A stretch of 64,000 bases of DNA. It comes from Steromphala cineraria (Eukaryota; Mollusca; Gastropoda; Trochida; Trochidae). Within the stretch, counting starts at the first letter, position 1, and every line of letters begins with the position of its first letter. Below the pieces are notes generated by a model, which saw only the letters and a program-made list of their open reading frames with translations, was not told where the DNA came from and made no database searches. Shown here one piece after another: positions 48,661 to 62,700 of the stretch. Location of the stretch: assembly GCA_916613615.1 (NCBI GenBank), contig OU744731.1, positions 12,902,726-12,966,725 of the forward strand. Reading direction: 5' to 3'. A program made the position numbers and the translations under genes.

Positions 48661-49680
48661 TTAGATTGACCTTTATGTACATTTGAGCAGATATTGTCAT
48701 TATTTTCCCTACGATGAAATTTTCTTAATATGGCTTTGATATGCACCAAAATGGGCTCAAATGTATACAAAAATCAATGCTATCTGCTGGTGCCAACCAA
48801 TCTTCTCACAGATTTTTTGTTTTTTTATGATTGGCTTTAGATGCCACCTTTATGTAGAGTTGAGCAGATATTGTCATTATTTTCCCTACGATGAGATTTT
48901 CTTCATATTGCTTGGATATGCACCAAAATGGGCTCAAATGTAAACAAAAATCAATGCTATCTGCTGGTGCCAACCAATTTTCTCACAGATTTTTAGTTTT
49001 TGTAAAAATGGCTTTATATGCGACCTTATTGTACATTTGAGCAGATATTGTCATTATTGTCCCTACAATGACATTTTCTTAATATGGCTTTGATATGCAC
49101 CAAAATGGGCTCAAATGTATACAAAAATCAATGCTATCTGCTGGTGCCAACCAATCTTCTCACATATTTTTAGTTTTTGTGTAATTGGCTTTAGATTGAC
49201 CTTTATGTACATTTGAGCAGATATTGTCATTATTTTCCCTACGATGAAATTTTCTTAATATGGCTTGGATATGCACCAAAATGGGCTCAAATGTATACAA
49301 AAATCAATGCTATCTGCTGGTGCCAACCAATCTTCTCACAGATTTTTTGTTTTTTTATGATTGGCTTTAGATGCCACCTTTATGTAGAGTTGAGCAGATA
49401 TTGTCATTGTTTTCCCTACGATGAGATTTTCTTCATATTGCTTGGATATGCACCAAAATGGGCTCAAATGTAAACAAAAATCAATGCTATCTGCTGGTGC
49501 CAACCAATTTTCTCACAGATTTTTAGTTTTTGTAAAAATGGCTTTATATGCGACCTTATTGTACATTTGAGCAGATATTGTCATTATTGTCCCTACAATG
49601 ACATTTTCTTAATATGGCTTTGATATGCACCAAAATGGGCTCAAATGTATACAAAAATCAATGCTATCTGCTGGTGCCAA
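48661..49680 (+). repeat. Satellite higher-order repeat, 530-bp trimer, ~2 copies
   Basis: TTAGATTGACCTTTATGTAC with the same downstream variant string recurs at 48661 and 49191, an offset of 530 bp (3 monomers, one base short). The parallel ends about 49680. Confidence 0.8.
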
Positions 49681-52600
49681 CCTATCTTCTCACAGATTTT
49701 TAGTTTTTGTATAATTGGCTTTAGATGCCACCTTTATGTAGAGTTTAGCAGATATTGTCATTATTTTCCCTACAATGACATTTTCTTAATATGGCTTGGA
49801 TATGCACCAAAATGGGCTCAAATGTACACAAAAATAAATGCTATCTGCTGGTGCCAACCAATCTTCTCACAGATTTTTAGTTTTTGTATAATTGGCTTTA
49901 GATTGACCTTATTGTACATTTGAGCAGATATTGTCATTATTGTCCCTACGATGAAATTTTCTTAATATGGCTTGGATATGCACCACAATAGGCTCAAATG
50001 TACACAAAAATCAATGCTATCTGCTGGTGCCAACCAATCTTCTCACAGATTTTTAGTTTTTGTATAATTGGCTTTAGATGCGATCTTATTGTACATTTGA
50101 GCAGATATTGTCATTATTGTCTCTACGATGAAATTTTCTTAATATGGCTTGGATATGCACCAAAATGGGCTCAAATGTACACAAAAATCAATGCTATCTG
50201 CTGGTGCCAACCAATCTTCTCACAGATTTTTAGTTTTTGTACAATTGGCTTTAGATGCGACCTTATTGTACATTTGAGCAGATATTGTCATTATTGTCCC
50301 TACGATGAAATTTTCTTAATATGGCTTGGATTTGCACCAGAAGGGGCTCAAATGTACACAAACATAAATGCTATCTGCTGGTGCCAACCTATCTTCTCAC
50401 AGATTTTTAGTTTTTGTATAATTGGCTTTAGATGCCACCTTTATGTAGAGTTGAGCAGATATTGTCATTATTTTCCCTACAATGACATTTTCTTAATATG
50501 GCTTGGATATGCACCAAAATGGGCTCAAATGTACACAAAAATCAATGCTATCTGCTGGTGCCAATCAATCTTCTCACAGATTTTTAGTTTTTGTATAATT
50601 GGCTTTAGATGCGACCTTATTGTACATTTGAGCAGATATTGTCATTATTGTCCCTACGATGAAATTTTCTTAATATGGCTTGGATATGCACCAGAAGGGG
50701 CTCAAATGTACACAAACATAAATGCTATCTGCTGGTGCCAACCTATCTTCTCACAGATTTTTAGTTTTTGTATAATTGGCTTTAGATGCCACCTTTATGT
50801 AGAGTTGAGCAGATATTGTCATTATTTTCCCTACAATGACATTTTCTTAATATGGCTTGGATATGCACCAAAATGGGCTCAAATGTACACAAAAATAAAT
50901 GCTATCTGCTGGTGCCAACCAATCTTCTCACAGATTTTTAGTTTTTGTATAATTGGCTTTAGATTGACCTTAATGTAGAGTTGAGCAGATATTGTCATTA
51001 TTTTCCCTACGATGAAATTTTCTTAATATGGCTTGGATATGCACCAAAATGGGCTCAAATGTACACAAAAATAAATTCTATCTGCTGGTGCCAACCAATC
51101 TTCTCACATATTTTTAGTTTTTGTATAATTGGCTTTAGATTGACCTTTATGTACATTTGAGCAGATATTGTCATTATTTTCCCTACGATGAAATTTTCTT
51201 AATATGGCTTTGATATGCACCAAAATGGGCTCAAATGTATACAAAAATCAATGCTATCTGCTGGTGCCAACCAATCTTCTCACAGATTTTTTGTTTTTGT
51301 ATAATTGGCTTTAGATGCGACCTTATTGTACATTTGAGCAGATATTGTCATTATTGTCCCTACGATGAAATTTTCTTAATATGGCTTGGATATGCACCAG
51401 AAGGGGCTCAAATGTACACAAACATAAATGCTATCTGCTGGTGCCAACCTATCTTCTCACAGATTTTTAGTTTTTGTATAATTGGCTTTAGATGCCACCT
51501 TTATGTAGAGTTGAGCAGATATTGTCATTATTTTCCCTACAATGACATTTTCTTAATATGGCTTGGATATGCACCAAAATTGGGTCAAATGTACACAAAA
51601 ATAAATGCTATCTGCTGGTGCCAACCAATCTTCTCACAGATTTTTAGTTTTTGTATAATTGGCTTTAGATTGACCTTTATGTAGAGTTGAGCAGATATTG
51701 TCATTATTTTCCCTACGATGAAATTTTCTTAATATGGCTTGGATATGCACCAAAATGGGCTCAAATGTACACAAAAATAAATGCTATCTGCTGGTGCCAA
51801 CCAATCTTCTCACATATTTTTAGTTTTTGTATAATTGGCTTTAGATTGACCTTTATGTACATTTGAGCAGATATTGTCATTATTTTCCCTACGATGAAAT
51901 TTTCTTAATATGGCTTTGATATGCACCAAAATGGGCTCAAATGTATACAAAAATCAATGCTATCTGCTGGTGCCAACCAATCTTCTCACAGATTTTTTGT
52001 TTTTTTATGATTGGCTTTAGATGCCACCTTTATGTAGAGTTGAGCAGATATTGTCATTATTGTCCCTACGATGAGATTTTCTTCATATTGCTTGGATATG
52101 CACCAAAATGGGCTCAAATGTAAACAAAAATCAATGCTATCTGCTGGTGCCAACCAATTTTCTCACAGATTTTTAGTTTTTGTAAAAATGGCTTTATATG
52201 CGACCTTATTGTACATTTGAGCAGATATTGTCATTATTGTCCCTACGATGAAATTTTCTTAATATGGCTTTGATATGCACCAAAATGGGCTCAAATGTAT
52301 ACAAAAATCAATGCTATCTGCTGGTGCCAACCTATCTTCTCACAGATTTTTAGTTTTTGTATAATTGGCTTTAGATGCCACCTTTATGTAGAGTTTAGCA
52401 GATATTGTCATTATTTTCCCTACAATGACATTTTCTTAATATGGCTTGGATATGCACCAAAATTGGGTCAAATGTACACAAAAATAAATGCTATCTGCTG
52501 GTGCCAACCAATCTTCTCACAGATTTTTAGTTTTTGTATAATTGGCTTTAGATTGACCTTATTGTACATTTGAGCAGATATTGTCATTATTGTCCCTACG

Positions 52601-53720
52601 ATGAAATTTTCTTAATATGGCTTGGATATGCACCACAATAGGCTCAAATATACACAAAAATCAATGCTATCTGCTGGTGCCAACCAATCTTCTCACAGAT
52701 TTTTAGTTTTTGTATAATTGACTTTAGATGCGACCTTATTGTACATTTGAGCAGATATTGTCATTATTGTCTCTACGATGAAATTTTCTTAATATGGCTT
52801 GGATATGCACCAAAATGGGCTCAAATGTACACAAAAATCAATGCTATCTGCTGGTGCCAACCAATCTTCTCACAGATTTTTAGTTTTTGTATAATTGGCT
52901 TTAGATGCGACCTTATTGTACATTTGAGCAGATATTGTCATTATTGTCCCTACGATGAAATTTTCTTAATATGGCTTGGATATGCACCAGAAGGGGCTCA
53001 AATGTACACAAACATAAATGCTATCTGCTGGTGCCAACCTATCTTCTCACAGATTTTTAGTTTTTGTATAATTGGCTTTAGATGCCACCTTTATGTAGAG
53101 TTGAGCAGATATTGTCATTATTTTCCCTACAATGACATTTTCTTAATATGGCTTGGATATGCACCAAAATGGGCTCAAATGTACACAAAAATCAATGCTA
53201 TCTGCTGGTGCCAATCAATCTTCTCACAGATTTTTAGTTTTTGTATAATTGGCTTTAGATGCGACCTTATTGTACATTTGAGCAGATATTGTCATTATTG
53301 TCCCTACGATGAAATTTTCTTAATATGGCTTGGATATGCACCAGAAGGGGCTCAAATGTACACAAACATAAATGCTATCTGCTGGTGCCAACCTATCTTC
53401 TCACAGATTTTTAGTTTTGTTATGATTGGCTTTAGATGCCACCTTTATGTAGAGTTGAGCAGATATTGTCATTATTTTCCCTACAATGACATTTTCTTAA
53501 TATGGCTTGGATATGCACCAAAATGGGCTCAAATGTACACAAAAATAAATGCTATCTGCTGGTGCCAACCAATCTTCTCACAGATTTTTAGTTTTTGTAT
53601 AATTGGCTTTAGATTGACCTTTATGTAGAGTTGAGCAGATATTGTCATTATTTTCCCTACGATGAAATTTTCTTAATATGGCTTGGATATGCACCAAAAT
53701 GGGCTCAAATGTATACAAAA
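49191..53720 (+). repeat. Satellite higher-order repeat, 2,650-bp 15-mer, ~1.7 copies
   Basis: Bases 49191 onward match 51841 onward at a constant offset of 2,650. They share rare variants: TATTGTCTCTACG near 50115 and 52765; TTTAGCAGATATT near 49745 and 52395; and the TAGGCTCAAAT stop variant. The parallel fades at about 51070/53720. Confidence 0.8.
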
Positions 53721-56700
53721 ATCAATGCTATCTGCTGGTGCCAACCAATCTTCTCACAGATTTTTTGTTTTGTTATGATTGGCTTTAGATGCCACCTTTA
53801 TGTAGAGTTGAGCAGATATTGTCATTATTTTCCCTACGATGAGATTTTCTTCATATTGCTTGGATATGCACCAAAATGGGCTCAAATGTACACAAAAAAC
53901 AATGCTATCTGCTGGTGCCAACCAATTTTCTCACAGATTTTTAGTTTTTGTAAAAATGGCTTTATATGCGACCTTATTGTACATTTGAGCAGATATTGTC
54001 ATTATTGTCCCTACGATGAAATTTTCTTAATATGGCTTGGATATGCACCAAAATGGGCTCAAATGTACACAAAAATCAATGCTATCTGCTGGTGCCAACC
54101 AATTTTCTCACAGATTTTTAGTTTTTGTATAATTGGCTTTATATGCGACCTTATTGTACATTTGAGCAGATATTGTCATTATTGTCCCTACGATGAAATT
54201 TTCTTAATATGGCTTGGATATGCACCAAAAGGGGCTCAAATGTACACAAAAATCAATGCTATCTGCTGGTGCCAACCAATCTTCTCACAGATTTTTAGTT
54301 TTTGTATAATTGGCTTTAGATGCGACCTTATTGTACATTTGAGCAGATATTGTCATTATTGTCCCTACGATGAAATTTTCTTAATATGGCTTGGATATGC
54401 ACCAAAATGGGCTCAAATGTACACAAAAATCAATGCTATCTGCTGGTGCCAACCAATCTTCTCACAGATTTTTAGTTTTTGTATAATTGGCTTTAGATGC
54501 GACCTTATTGTACATTTGAGCAGATATTGTCATTATTGTCCCTACGATGAAATTTTCTTAATATGGCTCGGATATGCACCAGAAGGGGCTCAAATGTACA
54601 CAAACATAAATGCTATCTGCTGGTGCCAATCAATCTTCTCACAGATTTTTAGTTTTTGTATAATTGGCTTTAGATGCCACCTTTATGTAGAGTTGAGCAG
54701 ATATTGTCATTATTTTCCCTACAATGACATTTTCTTAATATGGCTTGGATATGCACCAAAATGGGCTCAAATGTACACAAAAATCAATGCTATCTGCTGG
54801 TGCCAACCAATCTTCTCACAGATTTTTAGTTTTTGTATAATTGGCTTTAGATGGACCTTTATGTAGAATTGAGCAGATATTGTCATTATTTCCCTACGAT
54901 GAAATTTTCTTAATATGGCTTGGATATGCACCAAAATGGGCTCAAATGTATACAAAAATCAATGCTATCTGCTGGTGCCAACCAATCTTCTCACAGATTT
55001 TTTGTTTTTTTATGATTGGCTTTAGATGCCACCTTTATATAGAGTTGAGCAGATATTGTCATTATTTTCCCTACGATGAGATTTTCTTCATATTGCTTGG
55101 ATATGCACCAAAATGGGCTCAAATGTACACAAAAATCAATGCTATCTGCTGGTGCCAACCAATTTTCTCACAGATTTTTAGTTTTTGTAAAAATGGCTTT
55201 ATATGCGACCTTATTGTACATTTGAGCAGATATTGTCATTATTGTCCCTACGATGACATTTTCTTAATATGGCTTGGATATGCACCAAAAGGGGCTCAAA
55301 TGTACACAAAAATAAATGCAATCTGCTGGTGCCAATCAATCTTCTCACAGATTTTTAGTTTTTGTATAATTTGCTTTAGATGCGACCTTTATGTAGAGTT
55401 GAGCAGATATTGATATTATTTTCCCTACGATGAAATTTTCTTAATATGGCTTGGATATGCACCACAATAGGCTCAAATGTACACAAAAATCAATGCTATC
55501 TGCTGGTGCCAACCAATCTTCTCACAGATTTTTAGTTTTTGTATAATTGGCTTTGGATGCGACCTTATTGTACATTTGAGCAGATATTGTCATTATTGTC
55601 CCTACGATGAAATTTTCTTAATATGGCTTGGATATGCACCAAAATGGGCTCAAATGTACACAAAAATCAATGCTATCTGCTGGTGCCAACCAATCTTCTC
55701 ACAGATTTTTAGTGTTTGTATAATTGGCTTTAGATGCGACCTTATTGTACATTTGAGCAGATATTGTCATTATGGTCCCTACGATGAAATTTTCTTAATA
55801 TGGCTTGGATATGCACCAGAAGGGGCTCAAATGTACACAAACATAAATGCTATCTGCTGGTGCCAACCTATCTTCTCACAGATTTTTAGTTTTTGTATAA
55901 TTGGCTTTAGATGCGACCTTTATGTAGAGTTGAGCAGATATTGTCATTATTTCCCCTACAATGACATTTTCTTAATATGGCTTGGATATGCACCAAAATG
56001 GGCTCAAATGTACACAAAAATAAATGCTATCTGCTGGTGCCAACCAATCTTCTCACAGATTTTTAGTTTTTGTATAATTGGCTTTAGATGGACCTTATTG
56101 TACATTTGAGCAGATATTGTCATTATTGTCCCTACGATGAAATTTTCTTAATATGGCTTGGATATGCACCACAATAGGCTCAAATGTACACAAAAATCAA
56201 TGCTATCTGCTGGTGCCAACCAATCTTCTCACAGATTTTTAGTTTTTGTATAATTTGCTTTAGATGCGTCCTTTATGTAGAGTTGAGCAGATATTGATAT
56301 TATTTTCCCTACGATGAAATTTTCTTAATATGGCTTGGATATGCACCACAATAGGCTCAAATGTACACAAAAATCAATGCTATCTGCTGGTGCCAACCAA
56401 TCTTCTCACAGATTTTTAGTGTTTGTATAATTGGCTTTAGATGCGACCTTATTGTACATTTGAGCAGATATTGTCATTATGGTCCCTACGATGAAATTTT
56501 CTTAATATGGCTTGGATATGCACCAGAAGGGGCTCAAATGTACACAAACATAAATGCTATCTGCTGGTGCCAACCTATCTTCTCACAGATTTTTAGTTTT
56601 TGTATAATTGGCTTTAGATGCCACCTTTATGTAGAGTTGAGCAGATATTGTCATTATTTTCCCTACAATGACATTTTCTTAATATGGCTTGGATATGCAC

Positions 56701-59700
56701 CAAAATGGGCTCAAATGTACACAAAAATAAATGCTATCTGCTGGTGCCAACCAATCTTCTCACAGATTTTTAGTTTTTGTATAATTGGCTTTAGATGGAC
56801 CTTATTGTACATTTGAGCAGATATTGTCATTATTGTCCCTACGATGAAATTTTCTTAATATGGCTTGGATATGCACCACAATAGGCTCAAATGTACACAA
56901 AAATCAATGCTATCTGCTGGTGCCAACCAATCTTCTCACAGATTTTTAGTTTTTGTATAATTTGCTTTAGATGCGACCTTTATGTAGAGTTGAGCAGATA
57001 TTGATATTATTTTCCCTACGATGAAATTTTCTTAATATGGCTTGGATATGCACCACAATAGGCTCAAATGTACACAAAAATCAATGCTATCTGCTGGTGC
57101 CAACCAATCTTCTCACAGATTTTTAGTTTTTGTATAATTGGCTTTAGATGGACCTTATTGTACATTTGAGCAGATATTGTCATTATTGTCCCTACGATGA
57201 AATTTTCTTAATATGGCTTGGATATGCACCACAATAGGCTCAAATGTACACAAAAATCAATGCTATCTGCTGGTGCCAACCAATCTTCTCACAGATTTTT
57301 AGTTTTTGTATAATTGGCTTTAGATGCGACCTTAATGTACATTTGAGCAGATATTGTCATTATTGTCCCTACGATGAAATTTTCTTAATATGGCTTGAAT
57401 ATGCACCAAAATGGGCTCAAATGTACACAAAAATCAATGCTATCTGCTGGTGCCAACCAATCTTCTCACAGATTTTTAGTTTTTGTATAATTGGCTTTAG
57501 ATGCGACCTTCTTGTACATTTGAGCAGATATTGTCATTATTGTCCCTACGATGAAATTTTCTTAATATGGCTTGGATATGCACCAGAAGGGGCTCAAATG
57601 TACACAAACATAAATGCTATCTGCTGGTGCCAACCTATCTTCTCACAGATTTTTAGTTTTTGTATAATTGGCTTTAGGTGCCACCTTTATGTAGAGTTGA
57701 GCAGATATTGTCATTATTTCCCTACGATGAAATTTTCTTAATATGGCTTGGATATGCACCAAAATGGGCTCAAATGTATACAAAAATCAATGCTATCTGC
57801 TGGTGCCAACCAATCTTCTCACAGATTTTTTGTTTTTTTATGATTGGCTTTAGATGCCACCTTTATGTAGAGTTGAGCAGATATTGTCATTATTTTCCCT
57901 ACAATGACATTTTCTTCATATTGCTTGGATATGCACCAAAATGGGCTCAAATGTACACAAAAATCAATGCTATCTGCTGGTGCCAACCAATTTTCTCACA
58001 GATTTTTAGTTTTTGTAAAAATGGCTTTATATGCGACCTTATTGTACATTTGAGCAGATATTGTCATTATTGTCCCTACGATGAAATTTTCTTAATATGG
58101 CTTGGATATGCACCAAAAGGGGCTCAAATGTACACAAAAATAAATGCAATCTGCTGGTGCCAATCAATCTTCTCACAAATTTTTAGTTTTTGTATAATTT
58201 GCTTTAGATGCGACCTTTATGTAGAGTTGAGCAGATATTGATATTATTTTCCCTACGATGAAATTTTCTTAATATGGCTTGGATATGCACCACAATAGGC
58301 TCAAATGTACACAAAAATCAATGCTATCTGCTGGTGCCAACCAATTTTCTCACAGATTTTTAGTTTTTGTAAAAATGGCTTTATATGCGACCTTATTGTA
58401 CATTTGAGCAGATATTGTCATTATTGTCCCTACGATGAAATTTTCTTAATATGGCTTTGATATGCACCAAAATGGGCTCAAATGTATACAAAAATCAATG
58501 CTATCTGCTGGTGCCAACCTATCTTCTCACAGATTTTTAGTTTTTGTATAATTGGCTTTAGATGCCACCTTTATGTAGAGTTTAGCAGATATTGTCATTA
58601 TTTTCCCTACAATGACATTTTCTTAATATGGCTTGGATATGCACCAAAATGGGCTCAAATGTACACAAAAATAAATGCTATCTGCTGGTGCCAACCAATC
58701 TTCTCACAGATTTTTAGTTTTTGTATAATTGGCTTTAGATTGACCTTATTGTACATTTGAGCAGATATTGTCATTATTGTCCCTACGATGAAATTTTCTT
58801 AATATGGCTTGGATATGCACCACAATAGGCTCAAATATACACAAAAATCAATGCTATCTGCTGGTGCCAACCAATCTTCTCACAGATTTTTAGTTTTTGT
58901 ATAATTGGCTTTAGATGCGACCTTATTGTACATTTGAGCAGATATTGTCATTATTGTCTCTAAGATGAAATTTTCTTAATATGGCTTGGATATGCACCAA
59001 AATGGGCTCAAATGTACACAAAAATCAATGCTATCTGCTGGTGCCAACCAATCTTCTCACAGATTTTTAGTTTTTGTATAATTGGCTTTAGATGCGACCT
59101 TATTGTACATTTGAGCAGATATTGTCATTATTGTCCCTACGATGAAATTTTCTTAATATGGCTTGGATATGCACCAGAAGGGGCTCAAATGTACACAAAC
59201 ATAAATGCTATCTGCTGGTGCCAACCTATCTTCTCACAGATTTTTAGTTTTTGTATAATTGGCTTTAGATGCCACCTTTATGTAGAGTTGAGCAGATATT
59301 GTCATTATTTTCCCTACAATGACATTTTCTTAATATGGCTTGGATATGCACCAAAATGGGCTCAAATGTACACAAAAATCAATGCTATCTGCTGGTGCCA
59401 ATCAATCTTCTCACAGATTTTTAGTTTTTGTATAATTGGCTTTAGATGCGACCTTATTGTACATTTGAGCAGATATTGTCATTATTGTCCCTACGATGAA
59501 ATTTTCTTAATATGGCTTGGATATGCACCAGAAGGGGCTCAAATGTACACAAACATAAATGCTATCTGCTGGTGCCAACCTTTCTTCTCACAGATTTTTA
59601 GTTTTTGTATAATTGGCTTTAGATGCCACCTTTATGTAGAGTTGAGCAGATATTGTCATTATTTTCCCTACAATGACATTTTCTTAATATGGCTTGGATA

Positions 59701-62700
59701 TGCACCAAAATGGGCTCAAATGTACACACAAATAAATGCTATCTGCTGGTGCCAACCAATCTTCTCACAGATTTTTAGTTTTTGTATAATTGGCTTTAGA
59801 TTGACCTTTATGTAGAGTTGAGCAGATATTGTCATTATTTTCCCTACGATGAAATTTTCTTAATATGGCTTGGATATGCACCAAAATGGGCTCAAATGTA
59901 TACAAAAATCAATGCTATCTGCTGGTGCCAACCAATCTTCTCACAGATTTTTTGTTTTGTTATGATTGGCTTTAGATGCCACCTTTATGTAGAGTTGAGC
60001 AGATATTATCATTATTTTCCCTACGATGAGATTTTCTTCATATTGCTTGGATATGCACCAAAATGGGCTCAAATGTACACAAAAAACAATGCTATCTGCT
60101 GGTGCTAACCAATTTTCTCACAGATTTTTAGTTTTTGTAAAAATGGCTTTATATGCGACCTTATTGTACATTTGAGCAGATATTGTCATTATTGTCCCTA
60201 CGATGAAATTTTCTTAATATGGCTTGGATATGCACCAAAATGGGCTCAAATGTACACAAAAATCAATGCTATCTGCTGGTGCCAACCAATTTTCTCACAG
60301 ATTTTTAGTTTTTGTATAATTTGCTTTAGATGCGACCTTTATGTAGAGTTGAGCAGATATTGTCATTATTTTCACTACGATGAGATTTTCTTCATATTGC
60401 TTGGATATGCACCAAAATGGGCTCAAATGTACACAAAAATCAATGCTATCTGCTGGTGCCAACCAATTTTCTCACAGATTTTTAGTTTTTGTAAAAATGG
60501 CTTTATATGCGACCTTATTGTACATTTGAGCAGATATTGTCATTATTGTCCCTACGATGAAATTTTCTTAATATGGCTTGGATATGCACCAAAAGGGGCT
60601 CAAATGTACACAAAAATCAATGCTATCTGCTGGTGCCAACCAATCTTCTCACAGATTTTTAGTTTTTGTATAATTGGCTTTAGATGCCACCTTATTGTAC
60701 ATTTGAGCAGATATTGTCATTATTGTCCCTACGATGAAATTTTCTTAATATGGCTTGGATATGCACCAAAATGGGCTCAAATGTACACAAAAATCAATGC
60801 TATCTGCTGGTGCCAACCAATCTTCTCACAGATTTTTAGTTTTTGTATAATTGGCTTTAGATGCGACCTTATTGTACATTTGAGCAGATATTGTCATTAT
60901 TGTCCCTACGATGAAATTTTCTTAATATGGCTTGGATATGCACCAGAAGGGGCTCAAATGTACACAAACATAAATGCTATCTGCTGGTGCCAATCAATCT
61001 TCTCACAGATTTTTAGTTTTTGTATAATTGGCTTTAGATGCCACCTTTATGTAGAGTTGGGCAGATATTGTCATTATTTTCCCTACAATGACATTTTCTT
61101 AATATGGCTTGGATATGCACCAAAATGGGCTCAAATGTACACAAAAATCAATGCTATCTGCTGGTGCCAACCAATCTTCTCACAGATTTTTAGTTTTTGT
61201 ATAATTGGCTTTAGATGGACCTTTATGTAGAATTGAGCAGATATTGTCATTATTTCCCTACGATGAAATTTTCTTAATATGGCTTGGATATGCACCAAAA
61301 TGGGCTCAAATGTATACAAAAATCAATGCTATCTGCTGGTGCCAACCAATCTTCTCACAGATTTTTTGTTTTTTTATGATTGGCTTTAGATGCCACCTTT
61401 ATATAGAGTTGAGCAGATATTGTCATTATTTTCACTACGATGAGATTTTCTTCATATTGCTTGGATATGCACCAAAATGGGCTCAAATGTACACAAAAAT
61501 CAATGCTATCTGCTGGTGCCAACCAATTTTCTCACAGATTTTTAGTTTTTGTAAAAATGGCTTTATATGCGACCTTATTGTACATTTGAGCAGATATTGT
61601 CATTATTGTCCCTACGATGACATTTTCTTAATATGGCTTGGATATGCACCAAAAGGGGCTCAAATGTACACAAAAATAAATGCAATCTGCTGGTGCCAAT
61701 CAATCTTCTCACAGATTTTTAGTTTTTGTATAATTTGCTTTAGATGCGACCTTTATGTAGAGTTGAGCAGATATTGATATTATTTTCCCTACGATGAAAT
61801 TTTCTTAATATGGCTTGGATATGCACCACAATAGGCTCAAATGTACACAAAAATCAATGCTATCTGCTGGTGCCAACCAATCTTCTCACAGATTTTTAGT
61901 TTTTGTATAATTGGCTTTGGATGCGACCTTATTGTACATTTGAGCAGATATTGTCATTATTGTCCCTACGATGAAATTTTCTTAATATGGCTTGGATATG
62001 CACCAAAATGGGCTCAAATGTACACAAAAATCAATGCTATCTGCTGGTGCCAACCAATCTTCTCACAGATTTTTAGTGTTTGTATAATTGGCTTTAGATG
62101 CGACCTTATTGTACATTTGAGCAGATATTGTCATTATGGTCCCTACGATGAAATTTTCTTAATATGGCTTGGATATGCACCAGAAGGGGCTCAAATGTAC
62201 ACAAACATAAATGCTATCTGCTGGTGCCAACCTATCTTCTCACAGATTTTTAGTTTTTGTATAATTGGCTTTAGATGCCACCTTTATGTAGAGTTGAGCA
62301 GATATTGTCATTATTTTCCCTACAATGAAATTTTCTTAATATGGCTTGGATATGCACCAAAATGGGCTCAAATGTACACAAAAATAAATGCTATCTGCTG
62401 GTGCCAACCAATCTTCTCACAGATTTTTAGTTTTTGTATAATTGGCTTTAGATGGACCTTATTGTACATTTGAGCAGATATTGTCATTATTGTCCCTACG
62501 ATGAAATTTTCTTAATATGGCTTGGATATGCACCACAATAGGCTCAAATGTACACAAAAATCAATGCTATCTGCTGGTGCCAACCAATCTTCTCACAGAT
62601 TTTTAGTTTTTGTATAATTTGCTTTAGATGCGACCTTTATGTAGAGTTGAGCAGATATTGATATTATTTTCCCTACGATGAATTTTTCTTAATATGGCTT